NCBI RefSeq assembly: GCF_013093415.1
Contig: NZ_JABFBC010000002.1
Location: 372,001-436,000 of the forward strand
DNA: 64,000 nt
Reading direction: 5' to 3'
Source of the DNA: Halovulum dunhuangense
GTDB taxonomy: Bacteria; Pseudomonadota; Alphaproteobacteria; Rhodobacterales; Rhodobacteraceae
A program made the position numbers and the translations under genes. The number at the start of each line of letters is the position of its first letter. The first letter of the stretch is position 1. This document shows, piece by piece, positions 10,891-23,361 of the stretch. Below the pieces are notes generated by a model, which was not told where the DNA came from, did no database searches, and was given only the letters and a program-made list of their open reading frames with translations.

Positions 10891-11930
10891 GCCTCGTCCC
10901 CGAACAGGCTGTCCTGCTGCGTGGCTGCGCGCGGCACGGGCGCTGCCAGCCCCAGATGCCGCCAGGCCGCGGCCCCCAGCATCCGGCCGCGCGGGGTGCG
11001 TTGGACCAGCCCGCATTGCAGCAGGAAGGGCTCGATCACCTCCTCGATGGCGTCGCGCGCCTCGGACAGGGCGGCGGCTATGGTCTCGACCCCGACCGGG
11101 CCACCGCCGTAATGCTCGGCAATCAGCATGAGATAGCGCCGGTCCGCCCCGTCGAGGCCGAGGTGATCCACTCCCAGCCGGGTCAAGGCGCGGTCGGCAA
11201 TCTCTCGCGTGACGCGGCCGTCCCCCTCGACCAGCGCGAAATCGGCGACCCGGCGCAGCAGCCGCCCGGCAATGCGCGGCGTACCGCGCGCGCGGCGCGC
11301 GATCTCCTGCGCACCGTCGGGGGTGGCTTCGGCACTCATCAGTCGGGCGGCGCGGCTGACGATCTGGACCAGCTCCGCCTCGGTGTAGAACTCCAGACGC
11401 GTGGGAATGCCGAAGCGGTCGCGCAGCGGCGTGGTGAGCAGCCCCAGCCGCGTGGTCGCCCCGACAAGGGTAAAGGGCGGCAGGTCGATCCGCACGGTGC
11501 GCGCGGCCGGCCCTTCGCCGATCACCAGGTCCAGCGCGAAATCCTCCATCGCCGGGTAGAGCACTTCCTCGACCACAGGGTTAAGACGGTGGATCTCGTC
11601 GATGAAAAGAACGTCGCGCGGTTCCAGATTTGTCAGGATCGCCGCCAGGTCCCCGGCCTTGGCCAGCACCGGGCCGGATGTCATGCGGAAACTTACCCCA
11701 AGCTCGCGCGCCATGATCTGCGCCAGCGTCGTCTTGCCCAGGCCCGGCGGGCCGTAGAACAGCGCATGATCCATCGCGGCCTGACGCCGCCGGGCACTTT
11801 CGATGAACACGGCAAGGTTCGCGCGCGCCTCGGCCTGGCCCACGAATTCGGACAGGCTTTGCGGGCGCAACGCGCGGTCGGCATCCTCGGGGCGTGGCTC
11901 GGGGCGCAGCGTGGGGTCGGGTCCGGTCAT
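10887..11930 (-). CDS. ruvB: Holliday junction branch migration helicase RuvB
   Basis: AAA+ motor of the RuvAB complex that drives branch migration of Holliday junctions. The 347 residues include [11 protein letters not shown] near the N-terminus, Walker [12 protein letters not shown], Walker [11 protein letters not shown], sensor [18 protein letters not shown], and a C-terminal winged-helix DNA-binding domain with [10 protein letters not shown] and [11 protein letters not shown]. Starts at ATG 11930, 4 bp after the ruvA stop; its stop overlaps the next gene by 4 nt. The gene order ruvC-ruvA-ruvB is standard. Confidence 0.98.
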   Translation of the reverse strand: MTGPDPTLRPEPRPEDADRALRPQSLSEFVGQAEARANLAVFIESARRRQAAMDHALFYGPPGLGKTTLAQIMARELGVSFRMTSGPVLAKAGDLAAILTNLEPRDVLFIDEIHRLNPVVEEVLYPAMEDFALDLVIGEGPAARTVRIDLPPFTLVGATTRLGLLTTPLRDRFGIPTRLEFYTEAELVQIVSRAARLMSAEATPDGAQEIARRARGTPRIAGRLLRRVADFALVEGDGRVTREIADRALTRLGVDHLGLDGADRRYLMLIAEHYGGGPVGVETIAAALSEARDAIEEVIEPFLLQCGLVQRTPRGRMLGAAAWRHLGLAAPVPRAATQQDSLFGDEA

Positions 11931-11934
11931 GCTC

Positions 11935-12618
11935 TCATCCCTTCGGCGCCAGCAGCCGCAACGCCGTCCGGATCAGGGCCTGCGTGCCCTCGGCGCCCTC
12001 GGACTCGGCGCGGGCGACGGCCGAAGCGGCATCCCCCTGCCCGTAGCCCAGATTGACCAGCGCGGACAAGGCATCGGCCCGCGCATCCGCCAACGTCGCC
12101 CCGGCGTCGGGCGCGACGGCCACCGGTGCTGGGGCGGCGGTGCGCGGCTCGGGCGACGCGTCGGGCTGGTCGATCACGCTTGCGGGCGCCGCCCCCTTCG
12201 CGCCCAGCGCCATCATCGCCGGGGCCTTGTCCTTCAACTCTAGGATCACGCGCTGCGCGGTCTTTGGGCCGACCCCGGGCGCCTTGCGCACCGCCGCCAT
12301 GTCGCCCAGCGTGATCGCCCGCGCGATGCCCTCGGGGCCAAGCGTGCCAAGGATGGCCAGCGCGCCGCGCGCGCCGATCCCCTGAACCGAGGTCAGCAGC
12401 CGATGCCATTCCTTTTCCGCCAGCGTCAGGAAGCCGAACAGCTGCAACAGGTCCTCGCGCACCACCAGCTCGGTATAGAGCGCCGCGAACGCCCCCGGCC
12501 CGGGCAGGGCGGCCAGCGTCCGGTCAGAGCAGTAGACGACGTATCCCACGCCATGCGCCTCGATCAGGACATGGTCGGCGGCGCGGTAGTCGATGCGGCC
12601 GGTGACTTTCCCGATCAT
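11935..12618 (-). CDS. ruvA: Holliday junction DNA-binding protein RuvA
   Basis: Tetrameric junction-binding partner of RuvB. The protein starts [20 protein letters not shown] and contains the helix-hairpin-helix segment [17 protein letters not shown], a second one at [14 protein letters not shown], and a C-terminal RuvB-binding domain ending around [17 protein letters not shown] chose the ATG at 12618 because it gives the conserved MIGKV start and overlaps the ruvC stop as ATGA. A longer frame upstream would run into ruvC. At 227 residues it is slightly longer than E. coli RuvA, owing to an Ala/Pro-rich interdomain linker. Confidence 0.97.
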   Translation of the reverse strand: MIGKVTGRIDYRAADHVLIEAHGVGYVVYCSDRTLAALPGPGAFAALYTELVVREDLLQLFGFLTLAEKEWHRLLTSVQGIGARGALAILGTLGPEGIARAITLGDMAAVRKAPGVGPKTAQRVILELKDKAPAMMALGAKGAAPASVIDQPDASPEPRTAAPAPVAVAPDAGATLADARADALSALVNLGYGQGDAASAVARAESEGAEGTQALIRTALRLLAPKG

Positions 12619-13127
12619 CGCGCCGCCTCTGCGCGGGCGACGGCCGCCTCTAGCTTGCCTGCGAATTTCGCGTGATGGGCATGGCAAAGTGCTATGGCCA
12701 GCGCGTCGGCGGCGTCGCTTCCCGCGATCTCCACCCCCGGCAACTGGATCCGGACCATGTGCTCCACCTGCGCCTTGTCGGCATGACCCACGCCGACAAC
12801 AACCTTCTTCACCGCGTTGGGCGCGTATTCGGCGACCCGTAGCCCCGCCTGCGCCGGTACCAGCAGGGCGATGCCCCGCGCCTGACCCAGTTTCAGCGTG
12901 CCGGCCGCGTCCTTGTTGACGAAGGTCTGCTCGACCGCGGCCTGGTCGGGCGCAAAGCGCAGGATCACTTCCGTCAGCCCCACATGAAGCGCCAGCAGCC
13001 GCGCCGCCAGATCGTCGCCCGACGACTGGCAGACACCGTTCGCCACATGGCGCATGCGGCTGCCCGTCACGTCCACAACGCCCCAGCCGGTGCGCCTGAG
13101 CCCCGGGTCGATGCCGATTACCCGCAT
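12615..13127 (-). CDS. ruvC: Holliday junction resolvase RuvC
   Basis: Endonuclease that resolves Holliday junctions with RuvAB. The 170 residues begin [18 protein letters not shown], with catalytic Asp7 in [14 protein letters not shown] carries the catalytic Glu, and [15 protein letters not shown] near residue 140 carries the C-terminal acidic residues. The start at 13127 is set by the conserved N-terminus; the frame is open further upstream without homology. The 82 bp between this gene and prmA holds no recognisable feature. Confidence 0.97.
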   Translation of the reverse strand: MRVIGIDPGLRRTGWGVVDVTGSRMRHVANGVCQSSGDDLAARLLALHVGLTEVILRFAPDQAAVEQTFVNKDAAGTLKLGQARGIALLVPAQAGLRVAEYAPNAVKKVVVGVGHADKAQVEHMVRIQLPGVEIAGSDAADALAIALCHAHHAKFAGKLEAAVARAEAAR

Positions 13128-13209
13128 CTGCCGGCCTTTCTGCTCGTTCTTTTCGTTGGTCCGGACGCTAGCACGAAACGGGAACACGGGGAAAGCGAAA
13201 GCGAGGGCC

Positions 13210-14079
13210 TCAGCCGCGGCGCAGCACCAGCGTGACCCATTCGCCAAGATTGATCCGGTCGATCCGGGAAAATCCATGGCCGGCATAGACGCCCTCGACC
13301 CGCCGCGCCTGGCGATTGAGGATACCCGACAGGATGGCCACACCGCCGGGGCGGATATGGCGCGCCATGTCCGGGGCAAGCTGCACCAGGGGCCGCGCGA
13401 GGATGTTCGCGAACACCAGGTCATAGGGCGCGCGGGTACGCAATGCGGGGTTGCGGAAGCCTGCGCCGCAGACCACCGGCACCGCGGCGCCGATCCGGTT
13501 CGCATGCATGTTGGCCACCGCCGTCGCCACCGCGACCGGGTCGATGTCCGAGGCGATGACGTCGCGCTTGAAGGCGCGGCGCGCGGCCATGGCCAGAACG
13601 CCCGTGCCACAGCCGATATCGGCGGTGTTGCCCGCGACCATCCCCTGCCGCATCAGCCGGTCCAGCGCCAGAAGGCAGCCACGGGTGGTGCCGTGATGCC
13701 CGGTGCCAAAGGCCATGGCCGCCTCGATCTCCAGCCCGATCCGGTTCTCGGGGATGGTGTCGCGGTCATGGCTGCCGAAAACGACGAAGCGCCCTGCCTC
13801 CACCGGGGTGAGTTCGCGCCGCACCTGCGCCACCCAGTCGCGATCCTCGACGCGGCTGACCGCGAAGGGCCGCGCGCCGTGCATCGCGGCCATCAGGTCG
13901 AGCGCCGCGACATCCGGCTTCTGCGTGAAATAGCCCCCGACCTCCCACAGGCCCGAGCCGTCCTCGATCTCGAAGATGCCGACCCCGGTGGGCGAAGGGG
14001 TCATCTCGTCGATGGCATCGGCAAGCGCCGCGGCGCGGTCCTCGCCGGGCAGGCTCGTAAGGGCGGTCCAGGTGGTCAT
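13210..14079 (-). CDS. prmA: ribosomal protein L11 methyltransferase PrmA
   Basis: Class I SAM-dependent methyltransferase that trimethylates ribosomal protein L11. The 289 residues start [14 protein letters not shown] and include the substrate-recognition N-terminal domain, [18 protein letters not shown], the SAM-binding [13 protein letters not shown] motif and NILARPL, which corresponds to the NILA catalytic motif of PrmA. ATG 14079 is preceded by AGGAGA at good spacing. It lies upstream of ruvCAB on the same strand with an 82-bp gap. Confidence 0.95.
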   Translation of the reverse strand: MTTWTALTSLPGEDRAAALADAIDEMTPSPTGVGIFEIEDGSGLWEVGGYFTQKPDVAALDLMAAMHGARPFAVSRVEDRDWVAQVRRELTPVEAGRFVVFGSHDRDTIPENRIGLEIEAAMAFGTGHHGTTRGCLLALDRLMRQGMVAGNTADIGCGTGVLAMAARRAFKRDVIASDIDPVAVATAVANMHANRIGAAVPVVCGAGFRNPALRTRAPYDLVFANILARPLVQLAPDMARHIRPGGVAILSGILNRQARRVEGVYAGHGFSRIDRINLGEWVTLVLRRG

Positions 14080-14110
14080 GGGCTTTCTCCTGCGCGGCGC
14101 AGGCACCCGC

Positions 14111-14707
14111 TTAGGCGGGCGCCCGGGCGGCGTCAAGCAGGGGCGCCGTGGCAATGCCCAGCGCCCCCAGCACCGCGGAGAGCTGCGCCTCGACAGGGCG
14201 GGCACCATCCGATTCGATCACCGGACAGGCCTGCCGGGCCAGCCAGGCGCGGTGAGTCCACAGGTTGCGCCCCTTGCCCCCCGCCTCGTCATAGCGGGCG
14301 GCGGCGGCCAGAAACGCCTCCATCGCCAGGAAATGCGGCCCGCCATCGACCAGCGCCTCGACCCCGTGGCGCTGGGTCTCGCGCAGGCGAAGGCGCTCAA
14401 GCCGCAGATCGCGCGGCGCGCGCAGGAAGACGATGGCATCGAAGCGATCCGACAGTGCCTCGCCCCATTCGGCGACCGAGCCGGAGAGAACCCAGCCGGG
14501 CTGCGTCAGGAACGCCTCTTCCATCAGCCGCACCCGCTCGGGCACCGGGCGCGCGGCGGCAAATGGCACCGGCGTGGGAAGCCAGTGATAGTCGTCGGTG
14601 TCGTGATGCGTCAGGCCCAGGCGTGCGGCCAGCGCGCGGCCAAGCGTGGTGCTGCCCGCGCCCGCCGCGCCGGTCACATGGATCCGAAGCGGATGCGCGG
14701 GGCCCAA
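14111..14707 (-). CDS. P-loop nucleotide kinase-like / AAA family ATPase
   Basis: A 198-residue P-loop protein with Walker A-type [19 protein letters not shown] near the N-terminus (about residues 13-31), followed by [13 protein letters not shown], resembling adenylate/shikimate-kinase-like proteins annotated as AAA family ATPase. There is no ATG or GTG in a suitable position. TTG at 14707, 2 nt beyond the msrA stop, gives [13 protein letters not shown] and is my choice, with modest certainty. [15 protein letters not shown] looks like the Arg-rich lid region of such kinases. Substrate unknown. The gene follows msrA closely, so the two are probably co-transcribed. Confidence 0.7.
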   Translation of the reverse strand: MGPAHPLRIHVTGAAGAGSTTLGRALAARLGLTHHDTDDYHWLPTPVPFAAARPVPERVRLMEEAFLTQPGWVLSGSVAEWGEALSDRFDAIVFLRAPRDLRLERLRLRETQRHGVEALVDGGPHFLAMEAFLAAAARYDEAGGKGRNLWTHRAWLARQACPVIESDGARPVEAQLSAVLGALGIATAPLLDAARAPA

Positions 14708-14709
14708 GA

Positions 14710-15360
14710 TCAGGCGCCGGTGCCGATGGGGCAGGTCACGCCGGTGCCGCCTATGCCGCAATAGCCGGCCGGGTTCTTCGCCAGGTACTGCTGGTGATAG
14801 TCCTCGGCGTAGTAGAACGGCCCGGCCTGCCGGATCTCGGTGGTGATCGGCCCGTAACCGGCCGCCGCCAGCCGCTGCTGGTAGACCGGCTTCGACGCCT
14901 CTGCCGCCGCCTTCTGTTCGGGCGTGGTCCAGTAGATGCCCGAGCGGTACTGCGTGCCGCGGTCATTGCCCTGCCGCATGCCCTGGGTCGGGTCGTGCCC
15001 CTCCCAGAAGGTGCGCACCAGTGCATCGAAGCCGATCTGCGAGGGATCATAGACCACCAGCACCACCTCGTTATGGCCGGTCTGGCCGCTGCATACCTCC
15101 TGGTAGGTGGGGTTCGGCGTGTAGCCGGCGGCATAGCCCGCCGCGGTCACCCAGACACCCGGCAGCTTCCAGAACATGCGCTCCACGCCCCAGAAGCAGC
15201 CCATGCCGAAGAGCACCTGCTCGGTCCCCTCGGGGAACGGTCCCTTGAGGGGGCGGCCGCTCACGAAATGGGTGTCTGCGGTGGGGATGGCCGCGCTGCG
15301 GCCGGGAAGGGCCGCGTCGGGCGACGGCATCTCGAGTTTCTTGCCCAGTCCGAAGAACAT
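14710..15360 (-). CDS. msrA: peptide-methionine (S)-S-oxide reductase MsrA
   Basis: Repairs oxidised methionine (the S-sulfoxide) in proteins. The catalytic motif [13 protein letters not shown], with the nucleophilic Cys in GCFWG, is near residue 55; [12 protein letters not shown] and [14 protein letters not shown] are also family-typical. Cysteines in the C-terminal [15 protein letters not shown] are likely resolving cysteines for thioredoxin recycling. I chose ATG 15360 (216 residues) because AGGAG precedes it by 8 nt; a GTG at 15378 lies upstream of that ribosome-binding site. Confidence 0.96.
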   Translation of the reverse strand: MFFGLGKKLEMPSPDAALPGRSAAIPTADTHFVSGRPLKGPFPEGTEQVLFGMGCFWGVERMFWKLPGVWVTAAGYAAGYTPNPTYQEVCSGQTGHNEVVLVVYDPSQIGFDALVRTFWEGHDPTQGMRQGNDRGTQYRSGIYWTTPEQKAAAEASKPVYQQRLAAAGYGPITTEIRQAGPFYYAEDYHQQYLAKNPAGYCGIGGTGVTCPIGTGA

Positions 15361-15426
15361 CACGACGTCTCCTGTCACTTCCGCCCCGATGTAGGGCTGC
15401 GTTCGGAAATTCCCAGTGGCGCGCGC

Positions 15427-16686
15427 CTATTCCGCGGGGGCCGGCAGCGCACGCACGAAGATGGTCTCGTTGCCCGGTGCCGGGTGGCGCGGGATCAGCA
15501 TGGCCAGCGCCAGCGACACACCGGCCATGCCGGCAGCCATCAGGAAGACCGAGCCGGGGCTGACCAGCCAGACATACCCCAGAAGCGCGGGCAGGAACAC
15601 CGCGGCGATATGGTTGATGGTGAAGGCCACGGCGGCGGTCGGCGCGATGTCCGCGGGGTCGGAAATCTTCTGGAAATAGGTCTTGAGCGCCAGCGCCAGA
15701 CCGAAGAACAGGTGGTCGATGACATACAGCGCCGCCGCCACCAGCACCCCCCAGCCGAAATAATAGATCCCGCCATAGGCAAGGAACACGCAGATCAGGC
15801 CGACATATTCGACGGCCAGCGCGCGCTTTTCGCCCCAGCGCCCGACCGCGGCACCGATCAGGGGGCCGGCGAACATGTTGGCCAGGTAGTTGATCAGGAA
15901 CAGCGCCGTGACCTCGTGCACCTCGAAGCCGAATTTCTCGACCATCATGAAGGCGGCGAAGACGACGAAGATCTGCCGACGCGCGCCCGACATGAACTGG
16001 AGCGCGTAGTAAAGCCAGTAGCGCCGGCGCAGGATCAGCTTCTTGGTCTGCGGGTTCGGCGCATCGAACGACGGGAACAGTAGCCGCGCCGCCAGCGCGA
16101 TCGCCAGCGTGGCGATGCCGCCGGTCATGAAGACGAAGGAAAAGCTCAGGTCGAACGCCTTCCACGTCGCCACGATCAGCCCGTAGGCCAGCAGCGACGC
16201 CCCCGAACCGACCGCCAGCAGCCAGCCCAGCATCTGCGGCGCACGGCGCTTGTCGATCCATTGCAGTTGCAGCGACTGGTTCACCGTCTCGTAGTAGTGG
16301 AACCCGATCGACGAGATCAGCGTCGTGATCAGCAGCCCCGTGAAGGAGGGGAAATACCCCGTCACTGCCACGGCGCCGCCCAGCATCGCCAGCGACAGCA
16401 GCGCAAGCGTCTGCTCGCGCAGAAGCATGATGACCGCGATCACGCCCACCGCCAGGAAGCCGGGGATCTCGCGCACCGATTGCAGCCAGCCCCAGTCCGA
16501 GCCGTCGAAGGCGGCGACCTCGACCACGAAGTTCTGAAGGGTCGCGACCCAGACCGCGAAGCTCAGCGGCATGCCGAAGGCCATCAACGCCAGCAGCGCC
16601 TCGGGACGGCGCCAGCGCGGCAAGCTGGCAGCTTCCTCGAGGGTCATGGGACGGCGGCGCGACAACAGGCTCATTCCGCCGGACAT
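15427..16686 (-). CDS. MFS transporter, substrate unknown
   Basis: A hydrophobic protein of about 419 residues with roughly twelve membrane segments typical of the major facilitator superfamily. A central cytoplasmic loop contains FPSFDAPNPQTKKLILRRRYW. It starts MSGGMSLLSRRRPMTLEEAA; ATG codons at 16686, 16674 and 16647 are all possible and none has a strong ribosome-binding site. I used 16686. It is downstream of rpsD but separated from it by a strong terminator, so it must have its own promoter. Nothing in the sequence identifies the substrate. Confidence 0.75.
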   Translation of the reverse strand: MSGGMSLLSRRRPMTLEEAASLPRWRRPEALLALMAFGMPLSFAVWVATLQNFVVEVAAFDGSDWGWLQSVREIPGFLAVGVIAVIMLLREQTLALLSLAMLGGAVAVTGYFPSFTGLLITTLISSIGFHYYETVNQSLQLQWIDKRRAPQMLGWLLAVGSGASLLAYGLIVATWKAFDLSFSFVFMTGGIATLAIALAARLLFPSFDAPNPQTKKLILRRRYWLYYALQFMSGARRQIFVVFAAFMMVEKFGFEVHEVTALFLINYLANMFAGPLIGAAVGRWGEKRALAVEYVGLICVFLAYGGIYYFGWGVLVAAALYVIDHLFFGLALALKTYFQKISDPADIAPTAAVAFTINHIAAVFLPALLGYVWLVSPGSVFLMAAGMAGVSLALAMLIPRHPAPGNETIFVRALPAPAE

Positions 16687-16747
16687 ACGCCCAATTTCGA
16701 CCCTTGGCGAGCGCCGCTTGCGCATGCCGGGGAAAATGGCTTGCGCC

Positions 16748-16781
16748 CAAAAGGAAACGCCGCCCCCGGGGGGACGGCGTT
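16748..16781 (-). terminator. intrinsic terminator downstream of rpsD
   Basis: Inverted repeat AACGCCG (16756-16762) with CGGCGTT (16775-16781) enclosing a C5/G5 inner stem, followed on the minus strand by TTTCCTTTT. It lies 23 nt past the rpsD stop and separates rpsD from the MFS gene. Confidence 0.8.
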
Positions 16782-16804
16782 CCGGAATTCCGGTCTGCGA
16801 AGGA

Positions 16805-17425
16805 TCAGTTCTTCGCGTAGTATTCGACGACCAGGTTCGGCTCCATCATCACCGGGTAGGGCACGTCGGCCAGCAGCGGGGTGCGGGTGAACTGGGCGGT
16901 CATCTTGGAATGATCGACCTGGATGTAGTCGGGCACGTCACGCTCGGCCAGGCCCACGGCCTCCAGCACGACGGCCAGCTGCTTGGACTTGTCCCGCACC
17001 TCGATCACGTCGCCCTCGGAGACGCGGAAGGAGGGGATGTTCACGCGCTTGCCGTTCACGAGCACATGGCCGTGGTTCACGAACTGGCGGGCGGCGAAGA
17101 TGGTCGGCACGAATTTCGCGCGGTAGACGACGGCGTCGAGACGGCGCTCCAGCAGGCCCACAAGCAGCTCGCCGGTGTCGCCGCGCTGACGCTCGGCCTC
17201 GGCATAGATGCGGCGGAACTGCTTTTCGGTCAGGTCGCCGTAATAGCCCTTCAGCTTCTGCTTGGCGCGCAGCTGCAGACCGAAGTCCGACAGCTTGCCC
17301 TTGCGGCGCTGGCCATGCTGGCCGGGGCCGTATTCGCGCTTGTTCACCGGGGATTTCGGACGGCCCCAGATGTTCTCGCCCATGCGGCGGTCGATCTTGT
17401 ACTTGGCAGACGTGCGTTTGGTCAC
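16805..17425 (-). CDS. rpsD: 30S ribosomal protein S4
   Basis: Primary 16S rRNA-binding protein that nucleates 30S assembly. The 206 residues begin [18 protein letters not shown] and include the S4 domain region [20 protein letters not shown] and [19 protein letters not shown]. The start is GTG at 17425, preceded by AAAGGA. It is monocistronic here, flanked by a near-consensus promoter and a strong terminator, as expected for a highly expressed gene. Confidence 0.98.
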   Translation of the reverse strand: MTKRTSAKYKIDRRMGENIWGRPKSPVNKREYGPGQHGQRRKGKLSDFGLQLRAKQKLKGYYGDLTEKQFRRIYAEAERQRGDTGELLVGLLERRLDAVVYRAKFVPTIFAARQFVNHGHVLVNGKRVNIPSFRVSEGDVIEVRDKSKQLAVVLEAVGLAERDVPDYIQVDHSKMTAQFTRTPLLADVPYPVMMEPNLVVEYYAKN

Positions 17426-17558
17426 GGCTGGATCCTTTCAGCATCGATGTGAAAGGTGCTTTCCTTTGCCGCCTCCGGAACCGGATTTGGCCGACAGGCA
17501 TCCCCTTGCGGGGGCCACAAACACCAAAGTGCCCGCCCGTCTCGGGGCAGGTCGCCGC

Positions 17559-17586
17559 GTTATACGGATCTGCGCCGGGCTGTCAA
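17559..17586 (-). promoter_or_regulatory. near-consensus housekeeping promoter of rpsD
   Basis: TTGACA (17586-17581) and TATAAC (17564-17559) separated by 16 nt. RNA would start near 17552, leaving a leader of about 126 nt. The leader contains small GC hairpins such as CCCCGCAAGGGG but no structure I can name. This is the best sigma-70-type promoter in the window. Confidence 0.7.
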
Positions 17587-17593
17587 TGCGCCC

Positions 17594-18514
17594 TCAGAAG
17601 GACAGGCCCAGCGCGAAGGCCGCCGTCCATTGGCCACTGCGCTGCGCCTCGAACTCGGGACCGAGCCACGCGACACCCGCAAGCGCCGTCAGACGCCCGA
17701 CATCATAGCCAAGCCCGGCCCGGACCCGCGTGCGCGTATCCCGCGGTTCGTCGCCGGTCCCGTGACCGAGCAGCGCGCTGGACCCCACCGCGGCAATGTC
17801 CACGCCGAGGGAGCCCCAGACGCCCGGCCCGCCCGCGCCGCTCAACCGGAAGGGCAGCCCTGTCACGGGCTCCCGTCCAAAGGTACCTGCGTCGACGGCC
17901 TGTCCCAGGTACAGATCGCCCCCCACGCGGGCCAGCGTCTCGTGCCCCGCCTGAAGGCCCAGAAACGGCTGCAACACCAACTGCCCCTCATCCAGGGCGA
18001 CGGGCCGCGCCAACTCGCCCGCAAGGGTCGGCCAGACGCTGTCGGGAACCATCTGATCCTCGGGCGGGGCTGAAGCGCCGCCGCTCACGACATGGATGAT
18101 GTCCTGCACCTCGTGCAGCCGGTTCTGCGGGCCGATCACATGCAGGTCCGCACCAAGCGTCGCCTCAAGCCCCCGCGTGCGGAAATGGGTATGCGCGCCG
18201 ACGGACAGGATGCCCGCATAGCGCCGGTCCCCTGCCCCGTCGGCAAGAAAGAATTCGGGCGTCACGAACTCGGCCGACAGGCGCAGTTCCAGAAGGTCGC
18301 CGAACTCCGGCATGGCTTCCGCATCGCCCTGCCGGGCAAGCGCGACGCTCAGCATGGCCGACCCGGTCCGCCAGCGATCCAGTCCCTGGAAGACGCTGTC
18401 GTTGACATGAACTGCCGTCACCCGCTCCAGGCGGTAGGGCTCTGCCGCCGCATGCCCTGCCGCAAGGGCAAGCATCGCAATCAAGGCTCCTCGAACGATC
18501 CGGGCCTTCGGCAT
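17594..18514 (-). CDS. LpxR-family (DUF2219) outer membrane protein
   Basis: A 306-residue protein with a signal peptide (cleavage near AAAEP, residue 25) and a C-terminal phenylalanine (GLSF), consistent with an outer membrane beta-barrel. VHVNDSVFQGLDRWRTG resembles the N-terminal block of LpxR lipid A 3-O-deacylases, where an Asn-Asp pair and a following DRYYTNG-type segment form part of the calcium/active site. Regular alternating beta strands run to the end. True lipid A deacylase activity is not proven by sequence. The preceding AAGAGG serves as ribosome-binding site for ATG 18514. The gene diverges from icd. Confidence 0.72.
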   Translation of the reverse strand: MPKARIVRGALIAMLALAAGHAAAEPYRLERVTAVHVNDSVFQGLDRWRTGSAMLSVALARQGDAEAMPEFGDLLELRLSAEFVTPEFFLADGAGDRRYAGILSVGAHTHFRTRGLEATLGADLHVIGPQNRLHEVQDIIHVVSGGASAPPEDQMVPDSVWPTLAGELARPVALDEGQLVLQPFLGLQAGHETLARVGGDLYLGQAVDAGTFGREPVTGLPFRLSGAGGPGVWGSLGVDIAAVGSSALLGHGTGDEPRDTRTRVRAGLGYDVGRLTALAGVAWLGPEFEAQRSGQWTAAFALGLSF

Positions 18515-18570
18515 GGGTGCGACCTCTTGTTTCGGATGGCAGCCGCGCCCCTGCGGCGCCCGGCCTGCAA

Positions 18571-18600
18571 AGCCTAGAAGGCGCGCGCCTCTGCTGGCAA
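18571..18600 (-). promoter_or_regulatory. candidate promoter of the LpxR-like gene
   Basis: TTGCCA (18600-18595) and TAGGCT (18576-18571) with an 18-nt spacer on the minus strand, about 57 nt before the start codon. The -35 box is good, the -10 box weak. Confidence 0.35.
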
Positions 18601-18699
18601 GGCCGCTTGCATCAGTAGACGTTCACGCCGCGATCCATTAAGCCTCGCAGCGGCTGAAGGACTGAAAGCCTCAAGACGCGCAAGAAAGGCTCGGAACAC

Positions 18700-20913
18700 A
18701 TGGCAGACAACAAGACACCCGACATCATCTACACCAAGGTGGACGAAGCGCCGGACCTGGCATCGGCATCGTTCCTGCCGATCATCCGCCGCTTCGCGGC
18801 CGAGGCCGGGGTCACCGTCGGCCTGCGGGACATTTCGCTGGCGGGCCGGATCATCGCGGCCTTTCCCGAACGCCTGACAGAGGCGCAGCGCCAGTCCGAC
18901 GATCTTGCCATCCTGGGCGACCTGGTGAAGACGCCCGAGGCGAACGTCATCAAGCTGCCCAACATCTCGGCCTCGGCGCCGCAGCTGGTCGCGGCCATCA
19001 AGGAACTTCAGGGCCAGGGCTACGACCTGCCCGATTATGTGGACGAACCCGCGACCGACGCGGAAAAGGACGCCCGCCGCCGCTATGACGCGATCCGGGG
19101 CTCGGCCGTGAACCCCGTCCTGCGCGAGGGCAACTCGGACCGCCGTGCCGCCAGGGCCGTGAAGAACTACGCCAAGGCGAACCCCCATTCGATGGGCAAG
19201 TGGTCGGCCGACAGCAAGACCCGCGTCTCGACCATGGGCGCGAACGACTTCCGCTCGAACGAGAAGTCCGTGACCCTGACCGAGGCACAGGCCGGCCCCG
19301 CGCGGATCGAGTTGATCGCCAGGGACGGCAGCGTGACGGTCCTGAAAGAGGGCGTGCAGTATCACGCCGGCACCGTGGTGGACGCGACCTTCCTGTCGGC
19401 GAAGGCGCTCGACGCCTTCCTCGCCCGCGAGATCGAGGCAACGAAGAAAGAGGGCATCCTCTTCTCGCTGCACCTGAAGGCCACCATGATGAAGGTGTCC
19501 GATCCGATCATCTTCGGCCACGCGGTGCGCGAATTCCTCAAGCCCGTCTTCGACAAGCATGGCGACGCGCTGAAATCGGCCGGTGTGAACCCGAATTCCG
19601 GCCTGGGCGAGATGCTCGACCGCGTGTCCGGCATGGCCGAGATCGAGGCCGACATCCAGGCGGTGATGGCGGATCGCCCGCCGCTCTACATGGTCAATTC
19701 GGACCGCGGCATCACCAACCTGCACGTCCCCTCGGACGTGATCATCGACGCCTCGATCCCGGCGCTGATCCGCGCCGGTGGCAAGGGCTGGGGCCCGGAC
19801 GGCAAGGAAGCCGACGCCAACTGCGTGATCCCCGACAGCTCTTACGCGGCGGTCTATGACGAGGCGATCGCCTATTTCAAGGAAACCGGCGCGCTGGATC
19901 CGTCGACCGCCGGGACGGTGCAGAATGTCGGCCTGATGGCGCAGAAGGCCGAGGAATACGGCTCGCACCCGACCACCTTCGAGATCCCGAAGGACGGCAC
20001 CGTGCGCCTGATCGCCGCCAATGGCGACGTGCTGACCACGCACGAGGTGGAAGCCGGCGACATCTGGCGCTCGGCCGCGACGCGCAAGGCACCGATCGAG
20101 GACTGGGTGAAGCTTGCCATCGAGCGGCAGAAGGCCGAGGGCTGCCAGGCCATCTTCTGGCTGGACGAGACCCGCGCCCACGACGCGCAGCTGATCGCCT
20201 ATGTCAAGCCGCTGCTGGCGGCGGCGGGCGCCACCGACAAGTTCCTTATCCTTGCCCCGCGCGAAGCGACGCGCCTGTCCTTCGAGACGATCCGCAATGG
20301 CGAGAACTCGATCGCGGTCACCGGCAACGTGCTGCGCGACTACCTGACCGACCTGTTCCCGATCCTGGAGCTGGGCACCTCGGCCAAGATGCTGTCGATC
20401 GTGAAGCTGATGCAGGGCGGCTGCATGTTCGAGACCGGGGCCGGCGGCTCGGCGCCCAAGCACGTCCAGCAGCTGATGGAGGAGAACCACCTGCGCTGGG
20501 ACTCCCTGGGCGAGTTCTGCGCGCTGGGCGAAAGCCTGAAGTTCCTGGGCACCAGCAAGGGCAACGCCAAGGCGCGGATCCTGGGCGACGCGGTGGACGC
20601 GGCGACGCAGGGGATCCTCGATCATGACCGTTCCCCGGGCCGCAAGGCGGGCCAGCCGGACAACCGCCACAGCCACTACTGGTTCGCCCGCTACTGGGCC
20701 GAGGCGCTGGCCGCACAGACCGAGGACGCGGCCCTTGCGGCAGCCTTTGCCCCGGTCGCCAAGGCGCTGGCCGATAACGAGGGCAAGATCCTGGCAGAGT
20801 TGTCGGCCGCACAGGGCAAGCCCGCCGATCTGGGCGGCTACTACCACACCGACCCGGTCAAGACCGGCGCGGTGATGCGCCCCTCGGCAACGCTGAACGG
20901 GATCATCGGCTGA
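18700..20913 (+). CDS. icd: NADP-dependent isocitrate dehydrogenase, monomeric type
   Basis: Converts isocitrate to 2-oxoglutarate and CO2 with NADP+ in the TCA cycle. The 737-residue size is that of the monomeric IDH family, unrelated in length to the common 400-residue dimer. Recognisable blocks include [17 protein letters not shown] at the N-terminus, [31 protein letters not shown] (substrate-binding region with SD-RR), [13 protein letters not shown] and [17 protein letters not shown] near the C-terminus. ATG 18700 follows an AAAGG about 10 nt upstream. It stands alone, between a divergent outer membrane gene and a plus-strand terminator. Confidence 0.97.
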   Translation: MADNKTPDIIYTKVDEAPDLASASFLPIIRRFAAEAGVTVGLRDISLAGRIIAAFPERLTEAQRQSDDLAILGDLVKTPEANVIKLPNISASAPQLVAAIKELQGQGYDLPDYVDEPATDAEKDARRRYDAIRGSAVNPVLREGNSDRRAARAVKNYAKANPHSMGKWSADSKTRVSTMGANDFRSNEKSVTLTEAQAGPARIELIARDGSVTVLKEGVQYHAGTVVDATFLSAKALDAFLAREIEATKKEGILFSLHLKATMMKVSDPIIFGHAVREFLKPVFDKHGDALKSAGVNPNSGLGEMLDRVSGMAEIEADIQAVMADRPPLYMVNSDRGITNLHVPSDVIIDASIPALIRAGGKGWGPDGKEADANCVIPDSSYAAVYDEAIAYFKETGALDPSTAGTVQNVGLMAQKAEEYGSHPTTFEIPKDGTVRLIAANGDVLTTHEVEAGDIWRSAATRKAPIEDWVKLAIERQKAEGCQAIFWLDETRAHDAQLIAYVKPLLAAAGATDKFLILAPREATRLSFETIRNGENSIAVTGNVLRDYLTDLFPILELGTSAKMLSIVKLMQGGCMFETGAGGSAPKHVQQLMEENHLRWDSLGEFCALGESLKFLGTSKGNAKARILGDAVDAATQGILDHDRSPGRKAGQPDNRHSHYWFARYWAEALAAQTEDAALAAAFAPVAKALADNEGKILAELSAAQGKPADLGGYYHTDPVKTGAVMRPSATLNGIIG

Positions 20914-20959
20914 TACCGGCCAGCGGCCCCGCGCGATCGGGCGGGGCCATCCGGAAACG

Positions 20960-21003
20960 AACAGGCGGCGCCACCAGTCCGGGGGCGCCGCCTTTCTCTT
21001 TCC
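20960..21003 (+). terminator. intrinsic terminator downstream of icd
   Basis: Perfect 9-bp stem GGCGGCGCC (20964-20972) with GGCGCCGCC (20984-20992), then TTTCTCTTT. A second GC stem (21012-21032, arms GCGGCCGG and CCGGCCGC) lies between it and the katG stop and may end katG transcription from the other side, though it lacks a T-run on that strand. Confidence 0.8.
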
Positions 21004-21043
21004 GGGGGGACGCGGCCGGGATCGCCGGCCGCGCAACTCGGGA

Positions 21044-23224
<2,181 letters not shown>

Positions 23225-23310
23225 TCATGGCTGCATTGCTGAAAATCATCTGTCAGGGTCCGGGCCACTCCCCAAAGGCAGAGTCCGGCCAGTCCCTGGC
23301 ACGCCTGCAC

Positions 23311-23325
23311 CGCTCTAACAGAGCG
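23311..23325. promoter_or_regulatory. inverted repeat in the katG-oxyR intergenic region
   Basis: CGCTCT-AAC-AGAGCG, a perfect 6-bp dyad with a 3-nt centre, about 100 bp from the katG start and 50 bp from the oxyR start. It could be a regulator site or a hairpin in the katG leader; the sequence does not decide between these. Confidence 0.4.
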
Positions 23326-23361
23326 AGGCGATTAGATTAAGTTGTATTTTCTGATTGCGCG

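Noticed and set aside
13054-16083. A 1009-codon plus-strand open frame
   Set aside because: Antisense to ruvC, prmA, the P-loop gene, msrA and the MFS gene, all of which have recognisable products; a GC-driven shadow.
18574-21036. An 820-codon minus-strand open frame
   Set aside because: Exactly antisense to icd, which carries the monomeric IDH motifs throughout.
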